Under the pieces are notes generated by a model, which worked only from the letters and a program-made list of their open reading frames with translations, was not told the origin of the DNA and made no database searches. Below, piece by piece: positions 7,366 through 15,167 of a DNA stretch of 32,293 bases (position 1 is the first letter of the stretch; every line of letters begins with the position of its first letter). Location of the stretch: assembly GCA_017541975.1 (NCBI GenBank), contig JAFXYB010000009.1:1-32293 (forward strand), given 5' to 3'. A program made the position numbers and the translations under genes. The stretch is from a bacterium. GTDB lineage: Bacteria; Bacillota_I; Bacilli_A; Izemoplasmatales; UBA1188.

Positions 7366-8112
7366 ATGAAAAAAATACTGATTGCCATGTTTTTATTTAT
7401 GTTTATGTTTTGTGTATCCTTCGTGCCATCAAGAGGAGTAGATGCTGAGAAATACACGACATTTGAAGAAATCGTTTTTGAAAACGACTATGTAACACTT
7501 CTAGATACTTGGGATAATAATCTTGAAGAATACTATTTATCTTATCTAGATAAACATCCAATGTTTGGCTGGGATATCTATTATACCCTAAGAAAAGAAC
7601 CATTTACCTATATCGCGGAAACTCTCTACCATGTAAAAAACCTTGGAAGAGAGAGCATTCAGCACACATTCAAATATGAAGAATCATATGAAGATACGAT
7701 TCAAAGATCGGTAAAAGGCGATATAAAAGTTACTGCATCCTATAGCGAGAACAGTAAGAAGGGAACTCCAGAATTCAAAGGAGGCCTTGAGGCTAAACTT
7801 GAATTCGAATACAAACAATCCAACAAAACGAAAACCACAGAATCCGATACTGTAAAGATTGTGGTTGCCCCTAATTCTGAACTCTTTATTAAAGTAAAAG
7901 GGAAAGGGTTCTTATATCAAGGTGTTGCCAAGAAGTTTTTCTTCTTTATCAATACCTCAAAGGGTGGTTTTGAATATGCCGTTATAACCACAGAATACTA
8001 TTCAATCGATATGGAACCATTAGATGGAGAACTAGATTATATCGATGATTATGATGAATACGATGAATATGAAGATTTTGAATATTATGAGGACTATGAA
8101 GATGAAGACTAA
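7366..8112 (+). CDS. secreted protein of unknown function with acidic Tyr-rich tail
   Basis: I do not recognise the family. Residues 1-27 are a signal peptide (MKK, hydrophobic core, likely cut after GVDA). The middle (~105-190) is a run of alternating polar/apolar strands (SVKGDIKVTASYS ... KGGLEAKLEFEYKQSNKTKT ... TVKIVVAPNSELFIKVKGKG), rich in Ser, Thr, Lys and Glu; this layout resembles aerolysin/ETX-MTX2 beta-pore proteins, but only by eye. The last 28 residues contain 18 Asp/Glu and 7 Tyr. GAGGTGAT (7355-7362) gives a strong start. It is the first gene of a four-gene overlapping cassette with a membrane protein and an ABC transporter. It carries no sortase motif, lipobox or double-glycine leader. 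Confidence 0.82.
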   Translation: MKKILIAMFLFMFMFCVSFVPSRGVDAEKYTTFEEIVFENDYVTLLDTWDNNLEEYYLSYLDKHPMFGWDIYYTLRKEPFTYIAETLYHVKNLGRESIQHTFKYEESYEDTIQRSVKGDIKVTASYSENSKKGTPEFKGGLEAKLEFEYKQSNKTKTTESDTVKIVVAPNSELFIKVKGKGFLYQGVAKKFFFFINTSKGGFEYAVITTEYYSIDMEPLDGELDYIDDYDEYDEYEDFEYYEDYEDED

Positions 8113-9046
8113 TAAGAATATCATAATAATCACCCTAATTTCTACCTTCATCATATTCTCAATGGTTCTCATCTATGTCCTTGTGAATAAATATGATGAT
8201 GTAAACATCTTATCTGTAAGAAAAGAATACAACTATGTATTTGAATCAAAAGGAGATACCTTAAGTATTCCTATCTACATAGGAAAAAGAAATACGTTTC
8301 TTTCTAATTACCGAGAAATTGAATCAACATCAATATCTTCCAAAGATTGCACGCTTTCAAGCTCTTTAGAGGCAATAGAAGTAGGATGCACACTCTTTTA
8401 TAATAGTGATAAATACTTTGAATATATCTATCATCTTTCCTTTGATTCCTACGATGATTTTATAGAACCATTATTTATAAATGATGGATTATTCAATATT
8501 ACCTATAAAAATGGTAATAAACTCTCATTTGAAATAGGAAACTTGTGTTTATTCTTTAACACACACTTAATTGTGGCAAACGATATGATGTTTTCGAAGC
8601 TATCCGCAGTAACGAATATCGTTGATGGAATAGAAACGATTGTAGGACTTAATGCCACCATCAGAAATAACACAGATATGGATCTTCACATCAAGAAAAT
8701 ATCTTTAGGCAACATGCACTATGATTTCGATTACATGCACTTTGAGGAAACATCTCTAGATACATCATGCAACTTAAAGAATAGAGATGAATCATACACC
8801 TATAAACAACTCTTTATCGACGAAGGCGATATGAACTTAAATATCGAAAAGAGAAAACAAACAGATATCTTTATTCCAATTAAATATCTTAAAGATATTG
8901 TCTATCTTGAGAGATTTCCAATATATGTCACCTATGAACTAGGTGGATTAGAACTGACTTACATTCAAGATGATTTCCAATTTGTAAAACATTCAAATGT
9001 TTTAGAAAATAATGGGGTTAAGAAATATGTCTATCGATATTATTAA
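8102..9046 (+). CDS. membrane-anchored extracytoplasmic protein, unknown family
   Basis: Starting at ATG 8102 the protein has 314 residues; TGAGGA (8088-8093), inside the acidic tail codons of the previous gene, is the ribosome binding site. The open frame back to 8045 is only the shadow of that low-complexity tail. Residues 8-29 form an uncleaved signal anchor after a Lys-rich start, so the bulk of the protein lies outside. The rest looks beta-rich (NYVFESKGDTLSIPIYIGKR; LNATIRNNTDMDLHIKKISL) with several cysteines and no catalytic motif I can name. It overlaps the upstream gene by 11 bases and the ABC ATPase downstream by 20, so all are probably translated in a coupled way. Confidence 0.85.
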   Translation: MKTNKNIIIITLISTFIIFSMVLIYVLVNKYDDVNILSVRKEYNYVFESKGDTLSIPIYIGKRNTFLSNYREIESTSISSKDCTLSSSLEAIEVGCTLFYNSDKYFEYIYHLSFDSYDDFIEPLFINDGLFNITYKNGNKLSFEIGNLCLFFNTHLIVANDMMFSKLSAVTNIVDGIETIVGLNATIRNNTDMDLHIKKISLGNMHYDFDYMHFEETSLDTSCNLKNRDESYTYKQLFIDEGDMNLNIEKRKQTDIFIPIKYLKDIVYLERFPIYVTYELGGLELTYIQDDFQFVKHSNVLENNGVKKYVYRYY

Positions 9047-9632
9047 CCTAAGAAAACAATTCGGAAATACAGCAATTTTGAAGGGTATCTCAGTGAGTTT
9101 TAGTGATCATGGTAAATACTTAATAAAAGGCGAAAATGGAATCGGTAAATCTACACTTTTTAGAGCTATTCTAAACCAAATATCCTACCTTGGAGAAATC
9201 AACACGCTTGGTAGTATCAGTTATGCTCCAGAAGGTTTTAATTTTCCACCATATATGACAGTCTATAAGGCGATTAAAACATTTTCTACCTTGACAGAAG
9301 ATATCTATGAATTCGATAAGAAATTAGATGAACTCTTAGAATTATTCAATTTCAAAAGTCATAAGTATTCCCTTCTTGGTTCTTTAAGCAAGGGTGAGAA
9401 ACAAAAGGTAAATGTAATTCAAGCTTATTTAACGCCGTCAAAAACATTACTTTTAGATGAACCACTTTCAGGGCTCGATATTAGTGCAAAAGAAGCACTA
9501 TTAAATCTCATTAAAAAAGATGATAGAACAGTAATAATAATCTCTCATGAATTAACCCATTTTAAAAAGAAAGACTTTAATATATTGGAGTTAGAAGATG
9601 GACATCTTACACTCATCTCTAAAGTACATTAA
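9027..9632 (+). CDS. ABC transporter ATP-binding protein
   Basis: A short ATPase of 201 residues. Walker A is GENGIGKST (35-43), the signature is SLSKGEKQK (LSKGE instead of LSGGQ), Walker B is TLLLDEPLSGLD, and the H-loop is IIISHE. Its size and lack of a TOBE domain fit an ABC-2-type exporter or bacteriocin/antibiotic-type transporter rather than an importer. The start at 9027 (MSIDIINLRKQFG) is preferred over 9012 because a GGGG element (9014-9017) fits it; the alternative adds five residues. It overlaps the upstream anchored protein and, by 35 bases, the permease. The substrate may be the secreted product of this cassette, which is inference. Confidence 0.93.
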   Translation: MSIDIINLRKQFGNTAILKGISVSFSDHGKYLIKGENGIGKSTLFRAILNQISYLGEINTLGSISYAPEGFNFPPYMTVYKAIKTFSTLTEDIYEFDKKLDELLELFNFKSHKYSLLGSLSKGEKQKVNVIQAYLTPSKTLLLDEPLSGLDISAKEALLNLIKKDDRTVIIISHELTHFKKKDFNILELEDGHLTLISKVH

Positions 9633-10338
9633 AACTCACCTATATTATCTTCTAACCAAGAAAAATGTCATCTTTCTGATAATATTAAATGTTTTATGCC
9701 TTTCTTATTGCATCTATATATCTTCTATATTCGATGGTATTTACGAACTGGATGCGAATAGACCCTTCTACCTTGCGAACTTCAACAACAATTATTTCTT
9801 TTTCATAAAAATAGTTTACATTTGTTTCATTATCTTTATTAACATCAGTTATTTTGGTAGAGAATATTCCAAATACTCAGAACTATTCATCAAAAACAAG
9901 AAGACGAAGATTGTATTTTATATAACCAAATATATATCTATTTTTCTCTTCATATATTTAGAACTTTTTATTTTGTTTTTCATTTATTTTTCTATTATCG
10001 CACTCCTTCCCTATGGGAAATTCTACATCTCTACAATTGGATCATTTATAAGACTATACCTACTTGGAAGTTTCTATCTATTACTATCTTCAATACTCCT
10101 ATTGATCTTTAAAACATACCTTGCGAGTATCATTTCACTAGTCTTTTATTGGTTCTCATTCGTCTACTCATCTTACAACGATGTTTTGACAGAATCTACA
10201 AAAATACTATTGTTGTTTTTCCCATTTGGTGAGGGTGTTGAAATCTCCTTTATTTACGGTACACTCCATATCCTTCTATACAATCTTATCTTAATCCTAT
10301 TAAACGTTTTGATTATAACGCTAAGAGGCGAGACATAA
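9598..10338 (+). CDS. ABC-2-type multi-pass permease subunit
   Basis: The protein has 246 residues and about six membrane segments (near 23-44, 67-88, 104-136, 143-170, 172-192 and 217-242). The first cytoplasmic loop, FGREYSKYSELFIKNKKTK, resembles the amphipathic region of ABC-2 permeases. Phe/Tyr/Ile content is very high. GGAG (9587-9590) is seven bases before the start, inside the ATPase gene, and the 35-base overlap implies translational coupling. With the ATPase it forms one half-transporter pair. Exact subfamily is not recognised. Confidence 0.85.
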   Translation: MDILHSSLKYIKTHLYYLLTKKNVIFLIILNVLCLSYCIYISSIFDGIYELDANRPFYLANFNNNYFFFIKIVYICFIIFINISYFGREYSKYSELFIKNKKTKIVFYITKYISIFLFIYLELFILFFIYFSIIALLPYGKFYISTIGSFIRLYLLGSFYLLLSSILLLIFKTYLASIISLVFYWFSFVYSSYNDVLTESTKILLLFFPFGEGVEISFIYGTLHILLYNLILILLNVLIITLRGET

Positions 10339-10350
10339 ATTATAATTTTG

Positions 10351-10359
10351 TGTTATAAT
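10351..10359 (+). promoter_or_regulatory. extended -10 promoter of pyk
   Basis: TGTTATAAT (10351-10359), an ideal extended -10, 33 bases before the pyk start. No good -35 is present, as is common with extended -10 elements. Confidence 0.7.
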
Positions 10360-10392
10360 TTATATGTATGTTTTTATAGGAGTGTGAATCTT

Positions 10393-11814
10393 ATGGATAA
10401 TAGAAAAACAAAAATCGTATGTACTTTAGGTCCTGCATCAAGCAAAAAAGAAGTCTTATTAAAGCTCATTGATGCTGGTTTAAATGTTGCCAGAGTAAAC
10501 TTCTCACATGGTGATGATGAAAATCATATAAGCACCATTAACTTGGTGAGAGAATGCGAAAAAGAAAGCGGTAAATTTATCGGTGTTCTTGCGGATCTTA
10601 AAGGTCCAAAGATTAGAGTTGGTAAGTTTGAAAACGGTAAAGAATTATTCAAAGCTGGTGAATATATTGATGTATATTTAGAGGAAAAACTTGGCAATCA
10701 TAAAGAGTTTTCTATCAATCAAAAAGAGCTATTTAAAGACGTAAAAGTCGGAAACAAACTATTAGTTGATGATGGAAAAGTTATCCTTGAAATAGTTGAA
10801 TCTAAAGATGACTATATGAAAGTAAAAACTCTAAATGAGGGCTATATTTCGTCAAATAAAGGTATAAACGCTCCAGGTGTTGTTCTCACAATGCCATTTG
10901 TAAGTGAGAAAGATCTACACGATTTAGAACTTATCTCAAAAATGGATGTTAACGCTGTTGCATCATCATTTGTAAGACGTCCTCAAGACGTACTTGATAT
11001 TAGAAAAATTCTAGATGATTTCGGTGCTAACGATGTTGAGATCATCGCTAAAATTGAGAACCAAGAAGGCGTTGATAATATCGAAGAAATCATCAAAGTA
11101 GCTGATGGCATAATGGTCGCAAGAGGTGATATGGGTGTTGAGATGCCTCTTGAAGTAGTGCCTATCAATCAGAAGAAGATTATAAGGCTTTGTAACCAAA
11201 TGGGAAAACCAGTTATCACAGCTACACATATGCTTGAGTCAATGATCTCTTGCCCAAGACCTACAAGAGCGGAAGCTGGTGATGTTGCGAACGCTGTACT
11301 CGATGGAACAGATGCTGTAATGCTATCTGGAGAGAGTGCTGTTGGTGAATATCCAGTTGATGCAGTTAAGACTATGGCAAGCATCGTAGTTGAAGCTGAA
11401 AAGATCATAAATTATGAAAAGAGATTTGACAGAATTAACCTATCTGAAAAGAACTCAATAAACGATGCAATTGGTATCTCTGTCGTATCTTGTGGATTAA
11501 CTTTAAAAGGTGCTAAAGCTATCTTTGCATTCACTGAAACTGGTGGTACTGCAAAACGTATTTCTCGCTATAGACCATCACTTCCAATTATCGCTTGTAC
11601 TGATAGTAAGAGAACTTGTGAAAGATTATCTTATTACTGGGGTGTTTCACCAGTACTTGTAAGATCAGTTCAACACTTCCTCCAACACGATTACATTGCA
11701 GTTGAAGAAGGCTATAAACTCGGATTAAAGAAAGATGATGTTATCATTATGACTAGTGGTTTTGGTGTAGCTCACGGTCAAACAAATACTATAAGAATCA
11801 TTACCCTAGATTAA
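10393..11814 (+). CDS. pyk: pyruvate kinase
   Basis: Converts phosphoenolpyruvate and ADP to pyruvate and ATP at the end of glycolysis. The start at ATG 10393 (MDNRKTKIVCTLGPASSKKE) has AGGAG at 10378-10382; the frame open back to a TTG at 10348 runs through the promoter. The 473-residue protein shows NVARVNFSHG, KGPKIRVG in the active site, the signature IAKIENQEGVDNIEEI, then VARGDMGVEMP, and the C-terminal regulatory domain (ISVVSCGLTLKGAKAIFAFT). The extra PEP-utiliser domain found in some Bacilli is absent. The lipid kinase gene begins two bases after the stop. Confidence 0.98.
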   Translation: MDNRKTKIVCTLGPASSKKEVLLKLIDAGLNVARVNFSHGDDENHISTINLVRECEKESGKFIGVLADLKGPKIRVGKFENGKELFKAGEYIDVYLEEKLGNHKEFSINQKELFKDVKVGNKLLVDDGKVILEIVESKDDYMKVKTLNEGYISSNKGINAPGVVLTMPFVSEKDLHDLELISKMDVNAVASSFVRRPQDVLDIRKILDDFGANDVEIIAKIENQEGVDNIEEIIKVADGIMVARGDMGVEMPLEVVPINQKKIIRLCNQMGKPVITATHMLESMISCPRPTRAEAGDVANAVLDGTDAVMLSGESAVGEYPVDAVKTMASIVVEAEKIINYEKRFDRINLSEKNSINDAIGISVVSCGLTLKGAKAIFAFTETGGTAKRISRYRPSLPIIACTDSKRTCERLSYYWGVSPVLVRSVQHFLQHDYIAVEEGYKLGLKKDDVIIMTSGFGVAHGQTNTIRIITLD

Positions 11815-11816
11815 TT

Positions 11817-12695
11817 ATGGCTAAAGTTATATTTGTATATAACCCCTCCTCAGGTAAAGGTAAAATAGAAAAGAATCTTGAATTAATTAAAAACGCTATT
11901 ATTGAAAAGTTTGGTTCTGTAGATATTGTTAAATCAACTTCTAAAGAGAATTTCCAAGAAACTATCAAGAATGCATGTAAAGATTATGATTATATTCTAT
12001 TTTCTGGTGGCGATGGTACCTTCAATATGACCATTAACGCTATCCCACTAGATCTACCTAGTCTACCTATTTTCGGATACCTTCCTGGTGGCTCAACAAA
12101 TGATATGGGTTATAATGTCAATATTTCAAACAACATTAAGGAAGGCATATTCGATTTACTAAACGCTACACCACACGAATACAATATCGGCTCAATCGGT
12201 GATCATAAATTTATTTATGTCGCAGATTTCGGTGCTTTCACCGATGTTTCGCATATCACACCAGCCGATCAAAAGAAGAGATTTGGTAGACTTGCCTATT
12301 TAAAATACGCTCTACAATCATTAAAAAGAACAGTAAGACCACATAGAATTGTCGTAGATGGTGTTGTTTATCATACACCACTTATGATAATTTCTAATTC
12401 AAGAGAAGTAGGTTCATTTAAAATAAATCCAGAAAAAGAACAAGACGATGGATTATACTATATTGTCATTGTTAAAAATGGTAAACTACGCGGATTATTA
12501 AATGTGATATATCTATTTGCCTTCGGCCTACAACAAGCTATCAAGAAAAATAAAGTAATATCTTTCCAATCACCTTTATTTAAACTTGATTGCGATTATG
12601 AAGACTGGGATGTTGATGGCGAATATGTAAAACTTAAGTTCCCTCTTACCTGTGGATACTCAAGAAAAAAAGTTAAGATTTTAACTAATAGATAA
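11817..12695 (+). CDS. diacylglycerol/lipid kinase family protein (DagK/YegS-like)
   Basis: The catalytic domain of the DAGK family is clear: VYNPSSGKGK (8-17), FSGGDGTFN (62-70, nucleotide-binding GGDGT) and LPGGSTNDMG (89-98, the family's PGGTxND site with Ser for Thr). The C-terminal half is the usual beta-sandwich ending in YEDWDVDGEYV. At 292 residues it has the size of soluble bacterial DgkB, which recycles diacylglycerol to phosphatidate for lipoteichoic-acid-producing cells; the true substrate cannot be told from sequence. It follows pyk by two bases with no clear ribosome binding site, so it is likely co-transcribed and translationally coupled. A long hairpin terminator follows. Confidence 0.92.
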   Translation: MAKVIFVYNPSSGKGKIEKNLELIKNAIIEKFGSVDIVKSTSKENFQETIKNACKDYDYILFSGGDGTFNMTINAIPLDLPSLPIFGYLPGGSTNDMGYNVNISNNIKEGIFDLLNATPHEYNIGSIGDHKFIYVADFGAFTDVSHITPADQKKRFGRLAYLKYALQSLKRTVRPHRIVVDGVVYHTPLMIISNSREVGSFKINPEKEQDDGLYYIVIVKNGKLRGLLNVIYLFAFGLQQAIKKNKVISFQSPLFKLDCDYEDWDVDGEYVKLKFPLTCGYSRKKVKILTNR

Positions 12696-12696
12696 C

Positions 12697-12742
12697 AAAA
12701 TACCTCGTCTAAATGCGAATGTCATGAGATGAGGTATTTTTT
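12697..12742 (+). terminator. terminator after the pyk-lipid kinase unit
   Basis: Stem ATACCTCGTCT (12700-12710) with AGATGAGGTAT (12727-12737), one G-U pair, 16-base loop, then a T run. Confidence 0.85.
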
Positions 12743-12780
12743 ATTAATTATTTTATAAAATAAAACTTTAAAAATAATGC

Positions 12781-12812
12781 TTGATTTTATACATCATTTA
12801 TTATATTATAAT
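12781..12812 (+). promoter_or_regulatory. candidate promoter region of potABCD
   Basis: TTGATT (12781-12786) with overlapping -10 candidates TATATT (12802-12807, spacer 15) and TATAAT (12807-12812, spacer 20). The true pairing is unclear. The predicted leader is about 115 bases long and holds the repeat array that follows. Confidence 0.45.
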
Positions 12813-12815
12813 GCT

Positions 12816-12905
12816 TGTTTAAAATAATAAACACTGTGTTTACTATCTCTAAACATACATCAAAACTTTTATTTTTTTAATTGTTTTGTTTACAAAAAAT
12901 AAACA
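12816..12905 (+). promoter_or_regulatory. three copies of inverted repeat TGTTTA-N6/7-TAAACA upstream of potA
   Basis: Copies at 12816-12833 (N6), 12837-12855 (N7) and 12887-12905 (N7). All six half-sites are exact matches. Copies 1 and 2 also create the palindrome TAAACAC-T-GTGTTTA (12828-12842). The array sits between the best -10 candidates and the potA ribosome binding site, as expected for operators of a repressor. No regulator gene is adjacent. Confidence 0.7.
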
Positions 12906-12931
12906 TAAAAATTATTGGGGGTTATTCTTAT

Positions 12932-14311
12932 ATGGCAAAAGTATTAGTTGATCTTAAAAACATTTGCAAAAGCTTTGACGAAATGGAAGTTCTTCATGAC
13001 TTCAATTTACAAATTATGGAAAATGAATTTGTCACGCTTCTTGGACCATCCGGATGCGGTAAGACGACCCTCCTTAGGATGATTGGTGGTTTTGATTCTC
13101 CATCATCTGGTGAAATATATTTTGATGGTAAATTATTAAATGGTGTTGAACCAAACGAAAGACCAATCAATACCGTTTTCCAAAGATATGCACTATTTCC
13201 TCATCTCAACGTTTTCGATAATGTTGCTTTTGGTTTGAAAATAAAGAAACTACCAAAAGATGAAATTGAGAAACTTGTAATGGATGCATTAAAACAAGTA
13301 CATCTTGAAGATTTTGCAGCAAGAAAGATTGATCGTCTCTCTGGTGGTCAGCAGCAAAGAGTAGCTATGGCTCGTGCCATCGTACTTAAACCAAAACTAT
13401 TACTCTTAGATGAACCTCTAGCTGCTCTTGATAGAAAACTAAGACAAGATCTTAGATATGAACTAAAAGATATGCAAAGAAGTCTTGGTATCACATTCAT
13501 CTATGTAACTCACGACCAAGAAGAAGCTCTTACAATGTCAGATACAGTCGTTATCATGAACGAAGGCAGAGTTCTTCAAATAGGTTCACCAGAAATGATT
13601 TATAACGAACCTGAAACAAGATTCGTCGCTAACTTTATTGGTGAATCAAATATCGTAGATGGTCAAATGATTAAAGACAATGTTTGCATGTTTGAAGGTG
13701 TTCAATTCCCATGCACATATAAAGGATTTTCTAAGAACGAAGAAGTTGATATCGTTATTAGACCTGAAGACTTCTTAATCGTTGATAAAGATAAATCAAA
13801 ACTAACTGGTGTTATTGATTCTAAAACTTTCCAAGGCTCTATTCATGAAATCAATATTATCGATATAAAAGGTACAGAACTTACAGTTCATACTACTAAA
13901 GATTACCCTTTAGGACTTGAAGTTGGTTTAATAGTAGATCCAGAAAACATTACAGTAATGAAAAAACCTGGTGTTAATGTCTATAGCGGTGTTATGGAAG
14001 CCGATCAAATGGTTAGAATATCTGATGATATAATTCTTGAAACTGATTCAGAACTTGAAGAGGGTACTGAAGTAGTAGTTAGAATACTAACTCAAGATGT
14101 TTTATTAGATGATATCGACGAATCAGATTTTGAAGGTATTATTCAAGATATTAAGAAAAGAGATATGTACTATGACGTATATATCAAAACTGGTGATAAA
14201 ACAATTGTATCTTCAACATCTAAAGTACACCGTGTAGGTGAAACTACTGGTATTTGGGTAAAGAGAGAAAAAGTAATTGTAAATGTTGAGGAGGATGTAG
14301 AAAATGAATGA
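12932..14311 (+). CDS. potA: spermidine/putrescine ABC transporter ATPase PotA
   Basis: ATPase of the polyamine importer, working at the inner face of the membrane with PotB and PotC. Walker A GPSGCGKTT (38-46), Q-loop VFQRYALFPHLNV, signature LSGGQQQR (136-143), Walker B LLLLDEPLAALD and H-loop THDQEEAL are all present. ATG 12932 is preferred to the TTG at 12881, which would run through the operator array; GGGGG at 12917-12921 serves as ribosome binding site. At 459 residues it is about 80 longer than typical PotA (~370-380): after the normal TOBE region (ending ~345) there is a second TOBE-like stretch (VVRILTQDVLL ... WVKREKVIVNV). It overlaps potB by eight bases. Confidence 0.95.
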   Translation: MAKVLVDLKNICKSFDEMEVLHDFNLQIMENEFVTLLGPSGCGKTTLLRMIGGFDSPSSGEIYFDGKLLNGVEPNERPINTVFQRYALFPHLNVFDNVAFGLKIKKLPKDEIEKLVMDALKQVHLEDFAARKIDRLSGGQQQRVAMARAIVLKPKLLLLDEPLAALDRKLRQDLRYELKDMQRSLGITFIYVTHDQEEALTMSDTVVIMNEGRVLQIGSPEMIYNEPETRFVANFIGESNIVDGQMIKDNVCMFEGVQFPCTYKGFSKNEEVDIVIRPEDFLIVDKDKSKLTGVIDSKTFQGSIHEINIIDIKGTELTVHTTKDYPLGLEVGLIVDPENITVMKKPGVNVYSGVMEADQMVRISDDIILETDSELEEGTEVVVRILTQDVLLDDIDESDFEGIIQDIKKRDMYYDVYIKTGDKTIVSSTSKVHRVGETTGIWVKREKVIVNVEEDVENE

Positions 14312-15167
14312 TAGTTCTGCTCAAGTTTTAAATAAAAACGTAGGTAGAACTAAAAAACTAAAAAGCACTACATCATTTGTTATTCCATATATTGTATGGA
14401 TGGCATTATTCTTAGTAGTGCCTATGGGAGTACTTGTATTCCTTGCAATAACTACCTATGATTTTTCAGCAAACTCAGAAGTACATTTTACACTCTCTAA
14501 TTGGGATTATGTATTCAATTCATCTTATGCAGTAAATGTATTTTGGCCTTGTGTCTTAAGAAGTTTCTATGTTTCTTTTATAGTAACTGTAATATGTTTA
14601 TTAATTGGTTATCCTGTTGCCTTTTTTATGACAAAGATCAAACCAAAATACCGCGCTCTTATCATGATATTCTTATCACTTCCACTTTGGTGTAACCAAG
14701 TTTTAAGAATAGTATCTTGGAGAACAATATTTGAAATTCTCGGTACCAACTATAATGAATATTACCTCTTGAACATCATAATTGCTATGGTTTCAATGTA
14801 TATGCCATTTATGATTCTTCCAATCTTTACAGTACTTGAAAAACTAGATTATAGAATCATTGAAGCATCTTATGATCTTGGCTGTTCAAAACTACAATCT
14901 TTCTTAAAGGTTACCCTTCCATTATCACTCGGTGGTATCGTTTCCGGTGTTATTATGACATTCCTCCCATCTCTTACATCTTTTGAAGTAAGCGATGCGA
15001 TAAGTTACAATACAGTATTGCTCCTTGGAAACTTAATACATGCGAGATTCCATGGTACTGGTGGCTATAATATTGGTAGTGTATTCTCTATTATTACTAT
15101 TGTCTTTACAGTAGTAGGATTCATCCTAGTACTTAAAGTAGACAAGGAAGGAGAGACATTAATCTAA
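14304..15167 (+). CDS. potB: spermidine/putrescine ABC permease PotB
   Basis: First membrane subunit of the polyamine importer, 287 residues with about six membrane helices beginning near residue 23 (SFVIPYIVWMALFLVVPMGV). The EAA loop that contacts PotA is EASYDLGCSKLQSFLKVTLP with GGIVSG after it. GAGGAGG at 14288-14294 gives the start, inside the potA end. The stop codon TAA shares its last A with the potC ATG, indicating coupled translation. Confidence 0.95.
   Translation: MNDSSAQVLNKNVGRTKKLKSTTSFVIPYIVWMALFLVVPMGVLVFLAITTYDFSANSEVHFTLSNWDYVFNSSYAVNVFWPCVLRSFYVSFIVTVICLLIGYPVAFFMTKIKPKYRALIMIFLSLPLWCNQVLRIVSWRTIFEILGTNYNEYYLLNIIIAMVSMYMPFMILPIFTVLEKLDYRIIEASYDLGCSKLQSFLKVTLPLSLGGIVSGVIMTFLPSLTSFEVSDAISYNTVLLLGNLIHARFHGTGGYNIGSVFSIITIVFTVVGFILVLKVDKEGETLI

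Noticed and set aside
8045-8101. Upstream start for the anchored protein gene, inside the acidic-tail codons
   Set aside because: The Met-rich extension is an out-of-frame reading of GAT/GAA/TAT repeats; ATG 8102 has a ribosome binding site and a proper signal anchor.
10348-10392. TTG start for pyruvate kinase
   Set aside because: Runs through the extended -10 promoter; ATG 10393 with AGGAG matches the family N-terminus.
12881-12931. TTG start for PotA
   Set aside because: Would translate through the third operator repeat; the MAKVLVDL start fits PotA.
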